64,000 bases of DNA, taken from the NCBI RefSeq assembly GCF_023518235.1, contig NZ_CP090423.1, positions 4,727,743 to 4,791,742 of the forward strand, given 5' to 3'. This stretch comes from Stenotrophomonas maltophilia (GTDB taxonomy: Bacteria; Pseudomonadota; Gammaproteobacteria; Xanthomonadales; Xanthomonadaceae). The translations under genes were made by a program, and so were the position numbers. Shown here piece after piece: positions 39,215 through 47,618 of this stretch (position 1 is the stretch's first letter; every line of letters starts with the position of its first letter). Below the pieces are notes generated by a model. The model saw only the letters and a program-made list of their open reading frames with translations, searched no databases and had not been told where the DNA came from.

Positions 39215-39516
39215 TCACGCTGGGCCATATCCTCGCGCTGGGCGCGGTGCTGTTCGCCATCAGCCTGGCCGGCATCTTCCTCAACCGGAAGAACGTCATC
39301 GTCCTGCTGATGTCGATCGAGCTGATGCTGCTGTCGGTGAACATCAACTTCGTCGGCTTCTCGCGCCAGCTGGGCGACCCGTCCGGCCAGCTGTTCGTGT
39401 TCTTCATCCTGACCGTCGCCGCCGCGGAAGCCGCCATCGGCCTGGCGATCCTGGTGACCCTGTTCCGCACCCGCCGCACGATCAATGTCGGCGAAGTCGA
39501 TTCGTTGAAGGGCTGA
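39211..39516 (+). CDS. nuoK: NADH-quinone oxidoreductase subunit K
   Basis: A 101-residue, three-helix subunit homologous to MrpC antiporter subunits. The two conserved membrane glutamates are in [17 protein letters not shown] and [18 protein letters not shown]. The start ATG 39211 overlaps the nuoJ stop, and nuoL begins seven bases after the end. Confidence 0.97.
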   Translation: MITLGHILALGAVLFAISLAGIFLNRKNVIVLLMSIELMLLSVNINFVGFSRQLGDPSGQLFVFFILTVAAAEAAIGLAILVTLFRTRRTINVGEVDSLKG

Positions 39517-39523
39517 TCCACAG

Positions 39524-41692
39524 ATGGAAATCACTCTCTCCAAGAGTCTGTTGATCGCAGTGGTGCTTGCACCGCTGTTCGGCAGCATCATCGCCGGCCT
39601 GTTCGGTCGCCAGGTCAAGCGCTTCGGCGCGCAGACCCTCACCATCCTCGGCGTCGCAGTTGCCTGCGGCCTGTCGATGTACACGTTCTACCAGCTGATG
39701 TGGGGCGGCGCGCAGCCGTTCAACCAGAACATCTACACGTTCTTCGAGGTTGGCCAGTACTCGGCCCACGTCGGCTTCATGGTCGACAAGCTGACCGCGA
39801 TGATGATGGTGGTGGTGACCTTCGTGTCGCTGCTGGTCCACATCTACACCATCGGCTACATGCAGGACGACCCGGGCTACCAGCGGTTCTTCAGCTACAT
39901 CTCGCTGTTCACCTTCTCGATGCTCACCCTGGTGATGAGCAACAACTTCCTGCAGCTGTTCTTCGGCTGGGAAGCGGTGGGCCTGGTGTCGTACCTGCTG
40001 ATCGGCTTCTGGTTCAAGCGCCCGACCGCGATCTTCGCCAACATGAAGGCGTTCCTGGTCAACCGCGTCGGTGACTTCGGCTTCCTGCTGGGCATCGCCG
40101 GCGTTCTGTGGGTGTTCGGCACCCTGGACTACTCGCAGGTGTTCTCGCAGGCCGGCATGCTGGCTGATCCGCGCGCCCAGCTGCAGATCTGGGACGGCAC
40201 GATCCTCGGCATGCAGCTGCTCAACGAGCCGGTGATCTGGTCGATCGCCACCGTCATCTGCATCTGCCTGTTCATCGGCGCCATGGGCAAGTCGGCCCAG
40301 GTCCCGCTGCACGTGTGGCTGCCGGACTCGATGGAAGGCCCGACCCCGATCTCGGCCCTGATCCACGCCGCGACCATGGTGACCGCCGGTATCTTCATGG
40401 TCACCCGCATGTCGCCGCTGTTCGAGCTGTCGCAGACCGCGCTGAACTTCGTGCTGTTCATCGGTGCCACCACCGCGTTCTTCACCGGCCTGATCGGCAT
40501 CGTGCAGAACGACATCAAGCGCGTCGTCGCGTACTCCACGCTGTCGCAGCTGGGCTACATGACCGTCGCCCTGGGCGTGTCGGCCTATTCGGCCGCCGTG
40601 TTCCACCTGATGACCCACGCCTTCTTCAAGGCCCTGCTGTTCCTGGGTGCCGGCTCGGTCATCATCGCGATGCACCACGAGCAGGACATGCGCAAGATGG
40701 GCGGCCTGCGCAAGTACATGCCGATCACCTTCATCACCATGTGGATCGGTACCCTGGCGCTGGTCGGCACGCCGTTCTTCTCCGGCTTCTACTCGAAGGA
40801 CACCATCATCGAGGCGGCCGAGCTGCACGCGCACCTGTCCAACAACTGGGTGGCCACCTACGGCTACTGGGCGGTGCTGGGTGGCGTGATCGTCACCAGC
40901 TTCTACAGCTTCCGCCTGCTGTTCCTGACCTTCCATGGCAAGGAACGCTTCCGCGACGCGCATGATGATCATGCCCATGGCCACGGTCATGACGATCACC
41001 ACGCCGCCGACGCCCACCACGGTGATGCGCACCACGACGACCACGGCCATGGCCATGGTCCGCATGAGCCGCACGAAACCCCGTGGGTGGTGACCCTGCC
41101 GCTGATCCTGCTGGCCATCCCGTCGATCGCCATCGGTTTCTTCAGCATTGGTCCGATGTTGTACGGCACCGACTGGGCCGGCCACCACGCGCACGACGCC
41201 ATCAAGGGCCAGGCGCATACGTTCTTCACCGGCATCGTCGATTTCTACGATCCGGCCAAGAACACCATCGGCTTCCTGGGTGAAGAGTTCCACGGCCCGG
41301 TCGCCTTCGCGCTGCACGGCATGATGGCACCTGCGTTCTTCCTGACCGTTGCGGGCTTCCTGCTGGCTGCACTGTTCTACCTGTGGAAGCCGGACCTGTC
41401 GGGCAAGGCGCGCAAGGCCTTCGCCCCGATCGTTTCGGTGCTGGAAAACAAGTACGGCTTCGACAAGCTGTGGATCGATGGCTTTGCCGGCGGCAGCGTC
41501 AAGCTGGGCAAGGTCTCGCGCTGGATCGACAGCAACATCGTCGACGGCGTGGTCAATCTCTCGGCACGTGTTGTGGACGTCGCAGCCGGCGTGCTGCGTC
41601 GTACCCAATCCGGTTTCCTCTATCACTACGCCTTCGCGATGATCATCGGCCTGATTGCCCTGCTGGGCGTGCTGATGCATTACCTGCGTTGA
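39524..41692 (+). CDS. nuoL: NADH-quinone oxidoreductase subunit L with His-rich insert
   Basis: A 722-residue antiporter-like subunit and proton channel. NFLQLFFGWEAVGLVSYLLIGFW, the pump-helix segments, and HAATMVTAGIFMVTR are conserved. The long lateral helix that braces the membrane arm lies in the C-terminal third. Residues 480-517 form an insert with 16 His and 8 Asp in 38 positions (HDDHAHGHGHDDHH and onward), just after the conserved FHGKERF. It looks like a metal-binding or buffering loop. The start is 7 bases after nuoK. Confidence 0.97.
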   Translation: MEITLSKSLLIAVVLAPLFGSIIAGLFGRQVKRFGAQTLTILGVAVACGLSMYTFYQLMWGGAQPFNQNIYTFFEVGQYSAHVGFMVDKLTAMMMVVVTFVSLLVHIYTIGYMQDDPGYQRFFSYISLFTFSMLTLVMSNNFLQLFFGWEAVGLVSYLLIGFWFKRPTAIFANMKAFLVNRVGDFGFLLGIAGVLWVFGTLDYSQVFSQAGMLADPRAQLQIWDGTILGMQLLNEPVIWSIATVICICLFIGAMGKSAQVPLHVWLPDSMEGPTPISALIHAATMVTAGIFMVTRMSPLFELSQTALNFVLFIGATTAFFTGLIGIVQNDIKRVVAYSTLSQLGYMTVALGVSAYSAAVFHLMTHAFFKALLFLGAGSVIIAMHHEQDMRKMGGLRKYMPITFITMWIGTLALVGTPFFSGFYSKDTIIEAAELHAHLSNNWVATYGYWAVLGGVIVTSFYSFRLLFLTFHGKERFRDAHDDHAHGHGHDDHHAADAHHGDAHHDDHGHGHGPHEPHETPWVVTLPLILLAIPSIAIGFFSIGPMLYGTDWAGHHAHDAIKGQAHTFFTGIVDFYDPAKNTIGFLGEEFHGPVAFALHGMMAPAFFLTVAGFLLAALFYLWKPDLSGKARKAFAPIVSVLENKYGFDKLWIDGFAGGSVKLGKVSRWIDSNIVDGVVNLSARVVDVAAGVLRRTQSGFLYHYAFAMIIGLIALLGVLMHYLR

Positions 41693-41715
41693 TGACCTGT
41701 ACGGAATAAGAAGAC

Positions 41716-43224
41716 GTGTCGAACTGGCCTCTACTCAGTGTCCTCATCTGGCTGCCGATCATCGGTGGCGCCCTGATCCTTGCGATCCGTGATGCGCAGA
41801 CCGCCCGCTGGGCGTCGCTGGGCGTGGCGGTCCTCACCTTCGTTGCAAGCCTTTCGCTGCTGAGCGGCTACAACCCGGGTGTCGACGGCCTGCAGTTCGT
41901 CGAGACCCATGCCTGGATCCCGGCGTACAAGATCGGCTACAACCTGGGCGTGGACGGCATTGCCATCGCGCTGATCCTGCTGACCACGCTGGTCAGCGTG
42001 CTTGCCCTGATCGGCGCCTGGAGCGCCATCGACAAGCGTGTGAACCAGTACGTGGCCGCCTTCCTGATCCTGGAAGGCGTCACCGTCGGCATCTTCGCCG
42101 CGACGGACGCGATGCTGTTCTACGTGTTCTTCGAAGCGATGCTGATCCCGATGTTCCTGATCATCGGTGTCTGGGGCGGCCCGCGCCGCATCTACGCTGC
42201 GCTGAAGTTCTTCCTGTACACCTTCCTCGGCTCGGTGCTGATGCTGGTGGCGCTGATCTACCTGTACATGAAGGGCGGCAGCTTCCAGCTGGCCGACCTG
42301 TATGCACTGCCGCTGTCGGCCAAGGAACAGACCTGGATCTTCTTCGCTTTCCTGATCGCCTTTGCGGTCAAGGTGCCGATGTTCCCGGTCCACACCTGGC
42401 TGCCGGACGCGCACGTGGAAGCGCCGACCGCCGGTTCGGTGATCCTGGCCGCCATCGCGCTTAAGATCGGTGGCTACGGCTTCCTGCGCTTCAACCTGCC
42501 GATCGTCCCGGACGCATCGCAGGAATGGGCCTGGCTGGTGATCGCGCTGTCGCTGATCGCAGTGATCTACGTCGGCCTGGTCGCCCTGGTGCAGGACGAC
42601 ATGAAGAAGCTGATCGCCTATTCGTCGATCGCGCACATGGGTTTTGTCACCCTGGGCACCTTCATCGCCCTGTGGCTGGTGCGTGAAGCCGGCAACGCCG
42701 ATGCGGCCCGCCTGGGCCTGCAGGGCGCCATGGTGCAGATGATTTCGCACGGCTTCGTGTCCGGCGCGATGTTCTCCTGCGTCGGCGTGCTGTACGACCG
42801 CATGCACAGCCGCCGCATCGCCGATTACGGCGGCGTGGTCAACGTGATGCCGTGGTTCGCCACCTTCGCCATGCTGTTCTTCATGGCCAATGCCGGCCTG
42901 CCGGGCACCAGCGGTTTCGTCGGTGAGTTCATGGTCATCCTGTCGGCGTTCCAGCGTAATCCGTGGATCGCGCTGGGTGCGGCCACCACGCTGATCATTG
43001 GCGCGGCCTACACCCTGTGGCTGTACAAGCGCATCTTCTTCGGCGAGGTGGCCAACAGCCACGTGGCCGAACTGAAGGACATCAACGGCCGCGAATGGCT
43101 GGTGCTGGGCGTGTTCGCCGTCGGCGTGCTGGCCCTGGGCATCTACCCCAAGCCGCTGACCGACCTGATGGAGCCCTCGATCGCGAAGCTGGCCATGCAG
43201 ATCGCATCCAGCAAGCTGCTGTAA
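41716..43224 (+). CDS. nuoM: NADH-quinone oxidoreductase subunit M
   Basis: A 502-residue antiporter-like proton pump. FFEAMLIPMFLIIGVWGG carries the channel glutamate. KVPMFPVHTWLPDAHVEAPTAGSVILA and YSSIAHMGFVTLG carry the Lys/His relay. Start is GTG 41716 after an AAGAAG sequence, 23 bases from the nuoL stop. Confidence 0.97.
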   Translation: MSNWPLLSVLIWLPIIGGALILAIRDAQTARWASLGVAVLTFVASLSLLSGYNPGVDGLQFVETHAWIPAYKIGYNLGVDGIAIALILLTTLVSVLALIGAWSAIDKRVNQYVAAFLILEGVTVGIFAATDAMLFYVFFEAMLIPMFLIIGVWGGPRRIYAALKFFLYTFLGSVLMLVALIYLYMKGGSFQLADLYALPLSAKEQTWIFFAFLIAFAVKVPMFPVHTWLPDAHVEAPTAGSVILAAIALKIGGYGFLRFNLPIVPDASQEWAWLVIALSLIAVIYVGLVALVQDDMKKLIAYSSIAHMGFVTLGTFIALWLVREAGNADAARLGLQGAMVQMISHGFVSGAMFSCVGVLYDRMHSRRIADYGGVVNVMPWFATFAMLFFMANAGLPGTSGFVGEFMVILSAFQRNPWIALGAATTLIIGAAYTLWLYKRIFFGEVANSHVAELKDINGREWLVLGVFAVGVLALGIYPKPLTDLMEPSIAKLAMQIASSKLL

Positions 43225-43239
43225 TTCCAGGATTTGATG

Positions 43240-44700
43240 ATGACCACCTCGCCGCTGCTGCCATTGACCGCCGCCGACCTGCCACCGCTCGCTCCCGAGC
43301 TGGTGCTGATCGGCAGCGCCTTCGCCCTGATGATCCTCGACCTGTTCGTCAGCAACCGGAACAAGATCGTCACCCACCTGTTCTCGCTCGCTGCGCTGGC
43401 CGTGGTGCTGTTCATGCTGGCCACCGGCGTGGGCGGGCAGGGCGAAGTCTTCCATGGCATGTTCGTGCGCGATACCGCCGCGGACGTGATGAAGACCGGA
43501 ATCGTGCTGCTCAGCGGCCTGACCCTGGTCTATGGCTGGCGCTACCTGCGTGACCGCAACCTGTTCCAGGGCGAGATCCCGGTGCTGATCCTGTTCGGCA
43601 CCGCCGGCATGATGATCCTGGTCTCGGCCGGCAGCCTGCTGATGGTCTACCTGGGCCTGGAACTGCTGGCGCTGTGCTCCTACGCCCTGGTCGCCAGCAA
43701 CCGCGACAGCGGTCTGGCCTCGGAAGCGGCGATGAAGTACATCGTGCTCGGTTCGCTGGCCTCGGGCCTGCTGCTGTACGGCATGTCGCTGATCTACGGC
43801 GCCACCGGCAGCCTGCACCTGGACGTCATCCGTGATGCCATTCCGCACTCGGAAGAGCGCGTGCTGCTGATCACCGGTGCGGTGTTCATGATCGCCGGCG
43901 TCGCCTTCAAGCTCGGCGCCGCGCCGTTCCACATGTGGCTGCCCGACGTGTACCAGGGTGCGCCGGCGCCGATCGCGCTGTTCATCAGCTCGGCGCCGAA
44001 GCTGGCCGCGTTCGGCATGGCCTACCGCCTGCTGGAAATGGGCGTGGGCCCGCTGTCCACCGAGCTGCAGCTGCTGATCGCCGGCCTGGCCGCGGTCTCG
44101 CTGGTGATCGGCAACCTGATGGCCATCGCGCAGAGCAACCTCAAGCGCATGCTGGCGTTCTCCACCGTCTCGCACATCGGCTTCCTGCTGATGGGCATCG
44201 CCGGTGGCGGCGCGCAGGGCTATGCGGCAGCGCTGTTCTACGCCCTGGCCTACGCCATCATGTCCACCGCCGCTTTCGGCGCGATCATCGCGCTGTCGCG
44301 TGCCGGTTTTGAAGCCGAGAACATCGAGGACTTCAAGGGCCTGAATGCCCGCAACCCGTGGATGGCCGGCCTGGTGCTGTGCATCATGGCGTCGCTGGCT
44401 GGCATCCCGCCGTTCCTGGGCTTCTGGACCAAACTGGCCGTGCTTGGCGCGGCCGTCAACGGCGGCCTGCTGTGGCTGGCCATCCTCGGCGTGCTGTGTG
44501 CCGTGGTCGGCTGCTTCTACTACCTGCGCGTCATCAAGGTCATGTACTTCGATGAGCCGGTGGGCGAGGCCATGCCGCGCAGCAACGACCGCGTGCTGGG
44601 CCTGGTGCTGGGCGTGAACGCACTGGCGCTGCTGGCGCTGGGTATCGCCTGGAACCCGATCATGGTCTGGTGCCAGCAGGCATTTGCGCATCTTGCATAA
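43240..44700 (+). CDS. nuoN: NADH-quinone oxidoreductase subunit N
   Basis: A 486-residue antiporter-like proton pump, the last of the 14 subunits. YLGLELLALCSYALVA holds the channel Glu, and FKLGAAPFHMWLPDVYQGAP holds the Lys and the conserved turn. LAFSTVSHIGFLLMG follows. Two ATGs in tandem (43237 and 43240) are possible; 43240 is better spaced from the AGGA at 43229. No terminator is visible before the next promoter. Confidence 0.96.
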   Translation: MTTSPLLPLTAADLPPLAPELVLIGSAFALMILDLFVSNRNKIVTHLFSLAALAVVLFMLATGVGGQGEVFHGMFVRDTAADVMKTGIVLLSGLTLVYGWRYLRDRNLFQGEIPVLILFGTAGMMILVSAGSLLMVYLGLELLALCSYALVASNRDSGLASEAAMKYIVLGSLASGLLLYGMSLIYGATGSLHLDVIRDAIPHSEERVLLITGAVFMIAGVAFKLGAAPFHMWLPDVYQGAPAPIALFISSAPKLAAFGMAYRLLEMGVGPLSTELQLLIAGLAAVSLVIGNLMAIAQSNLKRMLAFSTVSHIGFLLMGIAGGGAQGYAAALFYALAYAIMSTAAFGAIIALSRAGFEAENIEDFKGLNARNPWMAGLVLCIMASLAGIPPFLGFWTKLAVLGAAVNGGLLWLAILGVLCAVVGCFYYLRVIKVMYFDEPVGEAMPRSNDRVLGLVLGVNALALLALGIAWNPIMVWCQQAFAHLA

Positions 44701-44703
44701 AAG

Positions 44704-44732
44704 TTGACACAAAGCTGCGCGATTCGTGTAAT
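44704..44732 (+). promoter_or_regulatory. Strong sigma-70-type promoter for the tRNA-fMet/rimP operon
   Basis: A consensus TTGACA (44704-44709) is followed after exactly 17 bases by TGTAAT (44727-44732, five of six). It begins three bases after the nuoN stop and lies about 95 bases before the first initiator tRNA. It is the best promoter in the window. Confidence 0.85.
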
Positions 44733-44827
44733 ATGCGCAGCCTGAGTTGTCACTGCAGCGGTTCAGCCAGAACATCGTTGCGGTAGCCCTCCTCGAAAGA
44801 GCAGGGCAGCAGTTCAAACACTTCCGG

Positions 44828-44904
44828 TGCGGGGTGGAGCAGTCTGGCAGCTCGTCGGGCTCATAACCCGAAGGTCGCAGGTTCAAATCCTGCCCCCGCT
44901 ACCA
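44828..44904 (+). tRNA. Initiator tRNA-fMet (CAT), copy 1
   Basis: A 77-base tRNA with encoded CCA. The first position (T) does not pair with position 72 (T), and the anticodon stem has three G-C pairs (GGG/CCC around CTCATAA). Both are initiator hallmarks. The sequence is identical to copy 2. As in E. coli metY, it heads the rimP-nusA-infB operon. Confidence 0.96.
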
Positions 44905-44946
44905 ACATCGAACCGGCGCCAACCGGCTTGATGAATGAGGGAAAGC

Positions 44947-44975
44947 TTGCATTTTTTGAAGCCATCACTCATAAT
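44947..44975 (+). promoter_or_regulatory. Promoter between the two tRNA-fMet genes
   Basis: TTGCAT (44947-44952), 17 bases, then CATAAT (44970-44975), ending 11 bases before copy 2. It would let the second tRNA and the rimP operon be transcribed independently of copy 1. Confidence 0.6.
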
Positions 44976-44986
44976 TCCGCTTCTGA

Positions 44987-45063
44987 TGCGGGGTGGAGCA
45001 GTCTGGCAGCTCGTCGGGCTCATAACCCGAAGGTCGCAGGTTCAAATCCTGCCCCCGCTACCA
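44987..45063 (+). tRNA. Initiator tRNA-fMet (CAT), copy 2
   Basis: Identical over all 77 bases to the copy at 44828, with an 82-base spacer of unrelated sequence. The same 1:72 mismatch and three G-C anticodon stem pairs mark it as initiator. A strong terminator follows 11 bases later. Confidence 0.96.
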
Positions 45064-45074
45064 AGTAAAGAGAT

Positions 45075-45110
45075 CGCCTTCGAAGTCCTGCTTCGGAGGC
45101 GTTTTTCTTT
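45075..45110 (+). terminator. Terminator after tRNA-fMet copy 2
   Basis: CGCCTTCGAAG (45075-45085), loop TCCTG, CTTCGGAGGCG (45091-45101) with one mismatch, then TTTTTCTTT. It separates tRNA from rimP transcription, so rimP depends on read-through or a promoter in the following leader. Confidence 0.85.
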
Positions 45111-45126
45111 GGGGCGGTGCTCGGTC

Positions 45127-45145
45127 CGCCGGGCCATGCCCGGCG
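45127..45145. repeat. SMAG-like hairpin in the rimP leader
   Basis: CGCCGGGC (45127-45134), CAT loop, GCCCGGCG (45138-45145). It has the same core as the copies at 56058, 56544 and 63654 but lacks the GTAG head. Confidence 0.65.
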
Positions 45146-45419
45146 AGCGCAGCGGAAGCTTCGGGGTAACCCCGCACCTTGCACCAGTGCGGTGCAGCCG
45201 CTATCATCAGCGGCCTAGCACTACCCCTGAAGGCGGCCTCCCGGCGGGAGTCCGGACCCGGAAGGAGGGCCGCAACCGGCAGGCAATGCAGGTTGCAACC
45301 GGAATCCAGTCACCGGAGTCTTTCCGGAAAAGGGGCCCAGCGGGCCCTTTGTCGTTTCCGGGGCGTCATGTTTTCACGCCGGCCAAGGCCGGCACCCAAC
45401 CAAGAGATCAAGGCAGGCT
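45146..45419 (+). promoter_or_regulatory. Long structured rimP leader with late hairpins
   Basis: This stretch has no gene. It contains AAGGGGCCC (45330-45338), loop AGC, GGGCCCTTT (45342-45350), a nine-pair terminator-like hairpin followed by GTCGTTT. A second perfect hairpin, GCCGGCC AA GGCCGGC (45378-45393), lies 27 bases before the start codon. A rimP leader attenuator is described upstream of the same operon in gamma-proteobacteria. I see the matching position and hairpin, but cannot confirm the family. Confidence 0.5.
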
Positions 45420-46010
45420 GTGAGCGACAAGGCAACCGACATCGCGAATCTGCTCGCCCCGACCGTTGTGTCGCTGGGCCTGGAGCTGCTGGGCGTTGAG
45501 TATCTGCCGGCCCCCGGCGGTGCGACCCTGCGCCTTTACATCGACGTGCCGCTGGCTGAACAGCCCGAGCGCATCATCAATGTCGACGACTGCGAGCGGG
45601 TCAGCCGCGAAGTCTCGGCGCAGCTGGACGTTGAAGACCCGATCAGCGGCAACTACACGCTGGAAGTGTCTTCGCCGGGCGTGGACCGCCCGCTGTTCAA
45701 CCTGGAGCAGTTCGCCCGCCTCCAGGGCGAATCGGCCAAGGTCACGCTGAAGCTGCCGCAGGACAATCGTCGTCGTCTGCAGGGCCGCATCGAAGCGACC
45801 GACGAAGCCGCAGGCACCATCACCTTCATCGTCGACAAAACCGAAGTGGTGGTGTCGGCTGACAACATCGACAAGGCACGGATCATGCCCGACTGGGTGG
45901 CGCTGGGGCTGGCCCCGAGCAAGCCGACCGGTCCGGCACCGAAGCGTCCGAAGCCGAACCCGAATTCTTCTTCCAACGAGCCGGCGGCAAAGAAGCCGCG
46001 CGCGGAGTGA
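45420..46010 (+). CDS. rimP: Ribosome maturation factor RimP
   Basis: A 196-residue factor for 30S subunit maturation. The N-terminal alpha-beta domain has [29 protein letters not shown] and the conserved [33 protein letters not shown]. An SH3-like domain follows. The last 35 residues form a basic, Pro/Lys/Ser-rich tail longer than in E. coli. GTG 45420 is preceded by AAGGCAGG. First protein gene of the rimP-nusA-infB operon. Confidence 0.96.
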   Translation: MSDKATDIANLLAPTVVSLGLELLGVEYLPAPGGATLRLYIDVPLAEQPERIINVDDCERVSREVSAQLDVEDPISGNYTLEVSSPGVDRPLFNLEQFARLQGESAKVTLKLPQDNRRRLQGRIEATDEAAGTITFIVDKTEVVVSADNIDKARIMPDWVALGLAPSKPTGPAPKRPKPNPNSSSNEPAAKKPRAE

Positions 46011-46014
46011 GCCA

Positions 46015-47526
46015 ATGAGCAAGGAACTGTTGCTGGTAGTCGACGCAGTCGCCAACGAGAAGGGCGTGCCGCGTGAAGTGATCTTCGATGCCATCGAGGC
46101 CGCCTTGGCCTCGGCAGCGAAGAAGCGCTATCCCGACGAGGAAGTGCTGACCCGCGTGGTCATCGACCACAAGGATGGCAGCTACGAAACCTACCGCCGC
46201 TGGGAAGTGGTGGCCGATGACGTGGTCATGGAATCGCCGGACCGCCAGATCCGCCTGATGGACGCCGTCGATGAAGCCGAAGGCGTGGACGTCGGCGACT
46301 ACATCGAAGAGCAGATCGAAAACCCGGACTTCGGCCGCATCGCCGCCCAGGCCGCCAAGCAGGTCATCGTCCAGCGCGTGCGCGAAGCCGAGCGCCAGCA
46401 GGTGGTGGATGCGTGGAAGGATCGCGTCGGCGAGCTGATCACCGGTGTGGTCAAGCGCGCCGAGCGCGGCAACATCTACGTCGACCTCGGCGGCAACGCC
46501 GAAGGCTTCATTCCGAAGGACAAGGGCATTCCGCGCGACGTGCTGCGCGCCGGTGACCGCGTGCGCGGCTACCTGGCCGAAGTGCGCTCGGAGCCGCGTG
46601 GCCCGCAGCTGTTCATCAGCCGCGCCGCCCCGGAATTCATGATCGAGCTGTTCAAGCTGGAAGTGCCGGAAGTCGGCCAGGGCCTGGTGGAAATCAAGGC
46701 CTGTGCCCGCGATCCGGGCGACCGCGCCAAGATCGCCGTGCTGGCCCACGACCAGCGTACCGATCCGATCGGTGCCTGCATCGGCATGCGCGGTTCGCGC
46801 GTGCAGGCCGTGTCGAACGAGCTCAATGGCGAGCGCGTGGACATCGTGCTGTGGAACGACAACCCGGCCAACTTCGTCATCAACGCGATGGCGCCGGCCG
46901 AAGTGCAGTCGATCATCGTCGATGAAGACAAGCACTCGATGGACCTGGCTGTCGCTGAAGACCGCCTGGCCCAGGCCATCGGCAAGGGCGGCCAGAACGT
47001 GCGCCTGGCCAGCCGCCTGACCGGCTGGCAGCTCAACGTGATGACCCAGGACCAGGTCACCGCCAAGTCGGAAGCCGAGCAGGCGTCGGCCCGCCAGCTG
47101 TTCATGGACAAGCTGGAAGTGGACGAGGAAATCGCCGGCATCCTGGTCAGCGAAGGCTTCGGCACCGTCGAGGAAATCGCTTATGTCCCGGTTGGCGAGC
47201 TGCTGGCCGTGGAAGGTTTCGACGAAGACATCGTCGAAGAGCTGCGCGCTCGTGCCCGCGATGCGCTGCTCAATGAGGCCCTGGCAGTCGAAGAAGGCCT
47301 TGAAGACGGCCAGCCGGCGCAGGACCTGCTGTCCCTGAAGGGCATGGACGAAGCCACCGCATATGCGCTGGCCGGCCACGGCGTGCGTACCAGCGAGGAG
47401 CTTTCCGACCTGGCCGCCGACGAGGTCATGGACTTCGGCATCGAAGGGCTGGACCAGGAGCGCGCCGCGGCGCTGATCCTGGCCGCGCGTGCCGAGGAGA
47501 TCGCCCGACTGGAACGCGGCGAATGA
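46015..47526 (+). CDS. nusA: Transcription termination/antitermination factor NusA
   Basis: A 503-residue RNA polymerase-binding factor controlling pausing, termination and antitermination. In order: the N-terminal polymerase-binding domain, S1 domain (about 135-200, GVVKRAERGNIYVDLGGNAEG), KH1 (GACIGMRGSRVQAVSNEL), KH2 (IGKGGQNVRLASRLTGW) and two acidic helix-hairpin-helix repeats (ILVSEGFGTVEEIAYVPVGEL; LLSLKGMDEATAYALAGHGV). It begins four bases after rimP. Confidence 0.98.
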   Translation: MSKELLLVVDAVANEKGVPREVIFDAIEAALASAAKKRYPDEEVLTRVVIDHKDGSYETYRRWEVVADDVVMESPDRQIRLMDAVDEAEGVDVGDYIEEQIENPDFGRIAAQAAKQVIVQRVREAERQQVVDAWKDRVGELITGVVKRAERGNIYVDLGGNAEGFIPKDKGIPRDVLRAGDRVRGYLAEVRSEPRGPQLFISRAAPEFMIELFKLEVPEVGQGLVEIKACARDPGDRAKIAVLAHDQRTDPIGACIGMRGSRVQAVSNELNGERVDIVLWNDNPANFVINAMAPAEVQSIIVDEDKHSMDLAVAEDRLAQAIGKGGQNVRLASRLTGWQLNVMTQDQVTAKSEAEQASARQLFMDKLEVDEEIAGILVSEGFGTVEEIAYVPVGELLAVEGFDEDIVEELRARARDALLNEALAVEEGLEDGQPAQDLLSLKGMDEATAYALAGHGVRTSEELSDLAADEVMDFGIEGLDQERAAALILAARAEEIARLERGE

Positions 47527-47542
47527 GCCGGCAATGAACAGG

Positions 47543-47561
47543 GCCCTGAGCCGCTCAGGGC
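47543..47561 (+). repeat. Inverted repeat between nusA and infB
   Basis: GCCCTGAG (47543-47550), CCG loop, CTCAGGGC (47554-47561), a perfect eight-pair stem in the 92-base gap. No T run follows. It may be an RNase-processing or pausing site; a TAGAAT box at 47563 directly after it has no matching -35. Confidence 0.5.
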
Positions 47562-47618
47562 GTAGAATCCGCGCCACCTCCAGATGCGGGGGGGCGCCCA
47601 CAAGATCATAGGATCCGA

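Noticed and set aside
41731..44886. Minus-strand open frame of over 1000 codons opposite nuoM-nuoN and the first tRNA-fMet
   Set aside because: It spans two conserved membrane-protein genes and a tRNA, and its sequence is a Gln/His/Asp-rich shadow of codon bias.
44828..45063. Two identical 77-base sequences as attachment sites of an integrated element
   Set aside because: Both are complete initiator tRNA genes, and the 82-base spacer holds a promoter but no integrase or other gene. Simple tRNA duplication explains it.
45230..45300. Possible 4.5S/SRP RNA in the rimP leader because of a CCCGGAAGGAG segment
   Set aside because: The flanking symmetric loop of the SRP RNA and its long closing stem are missing; only the GGAA part matches.
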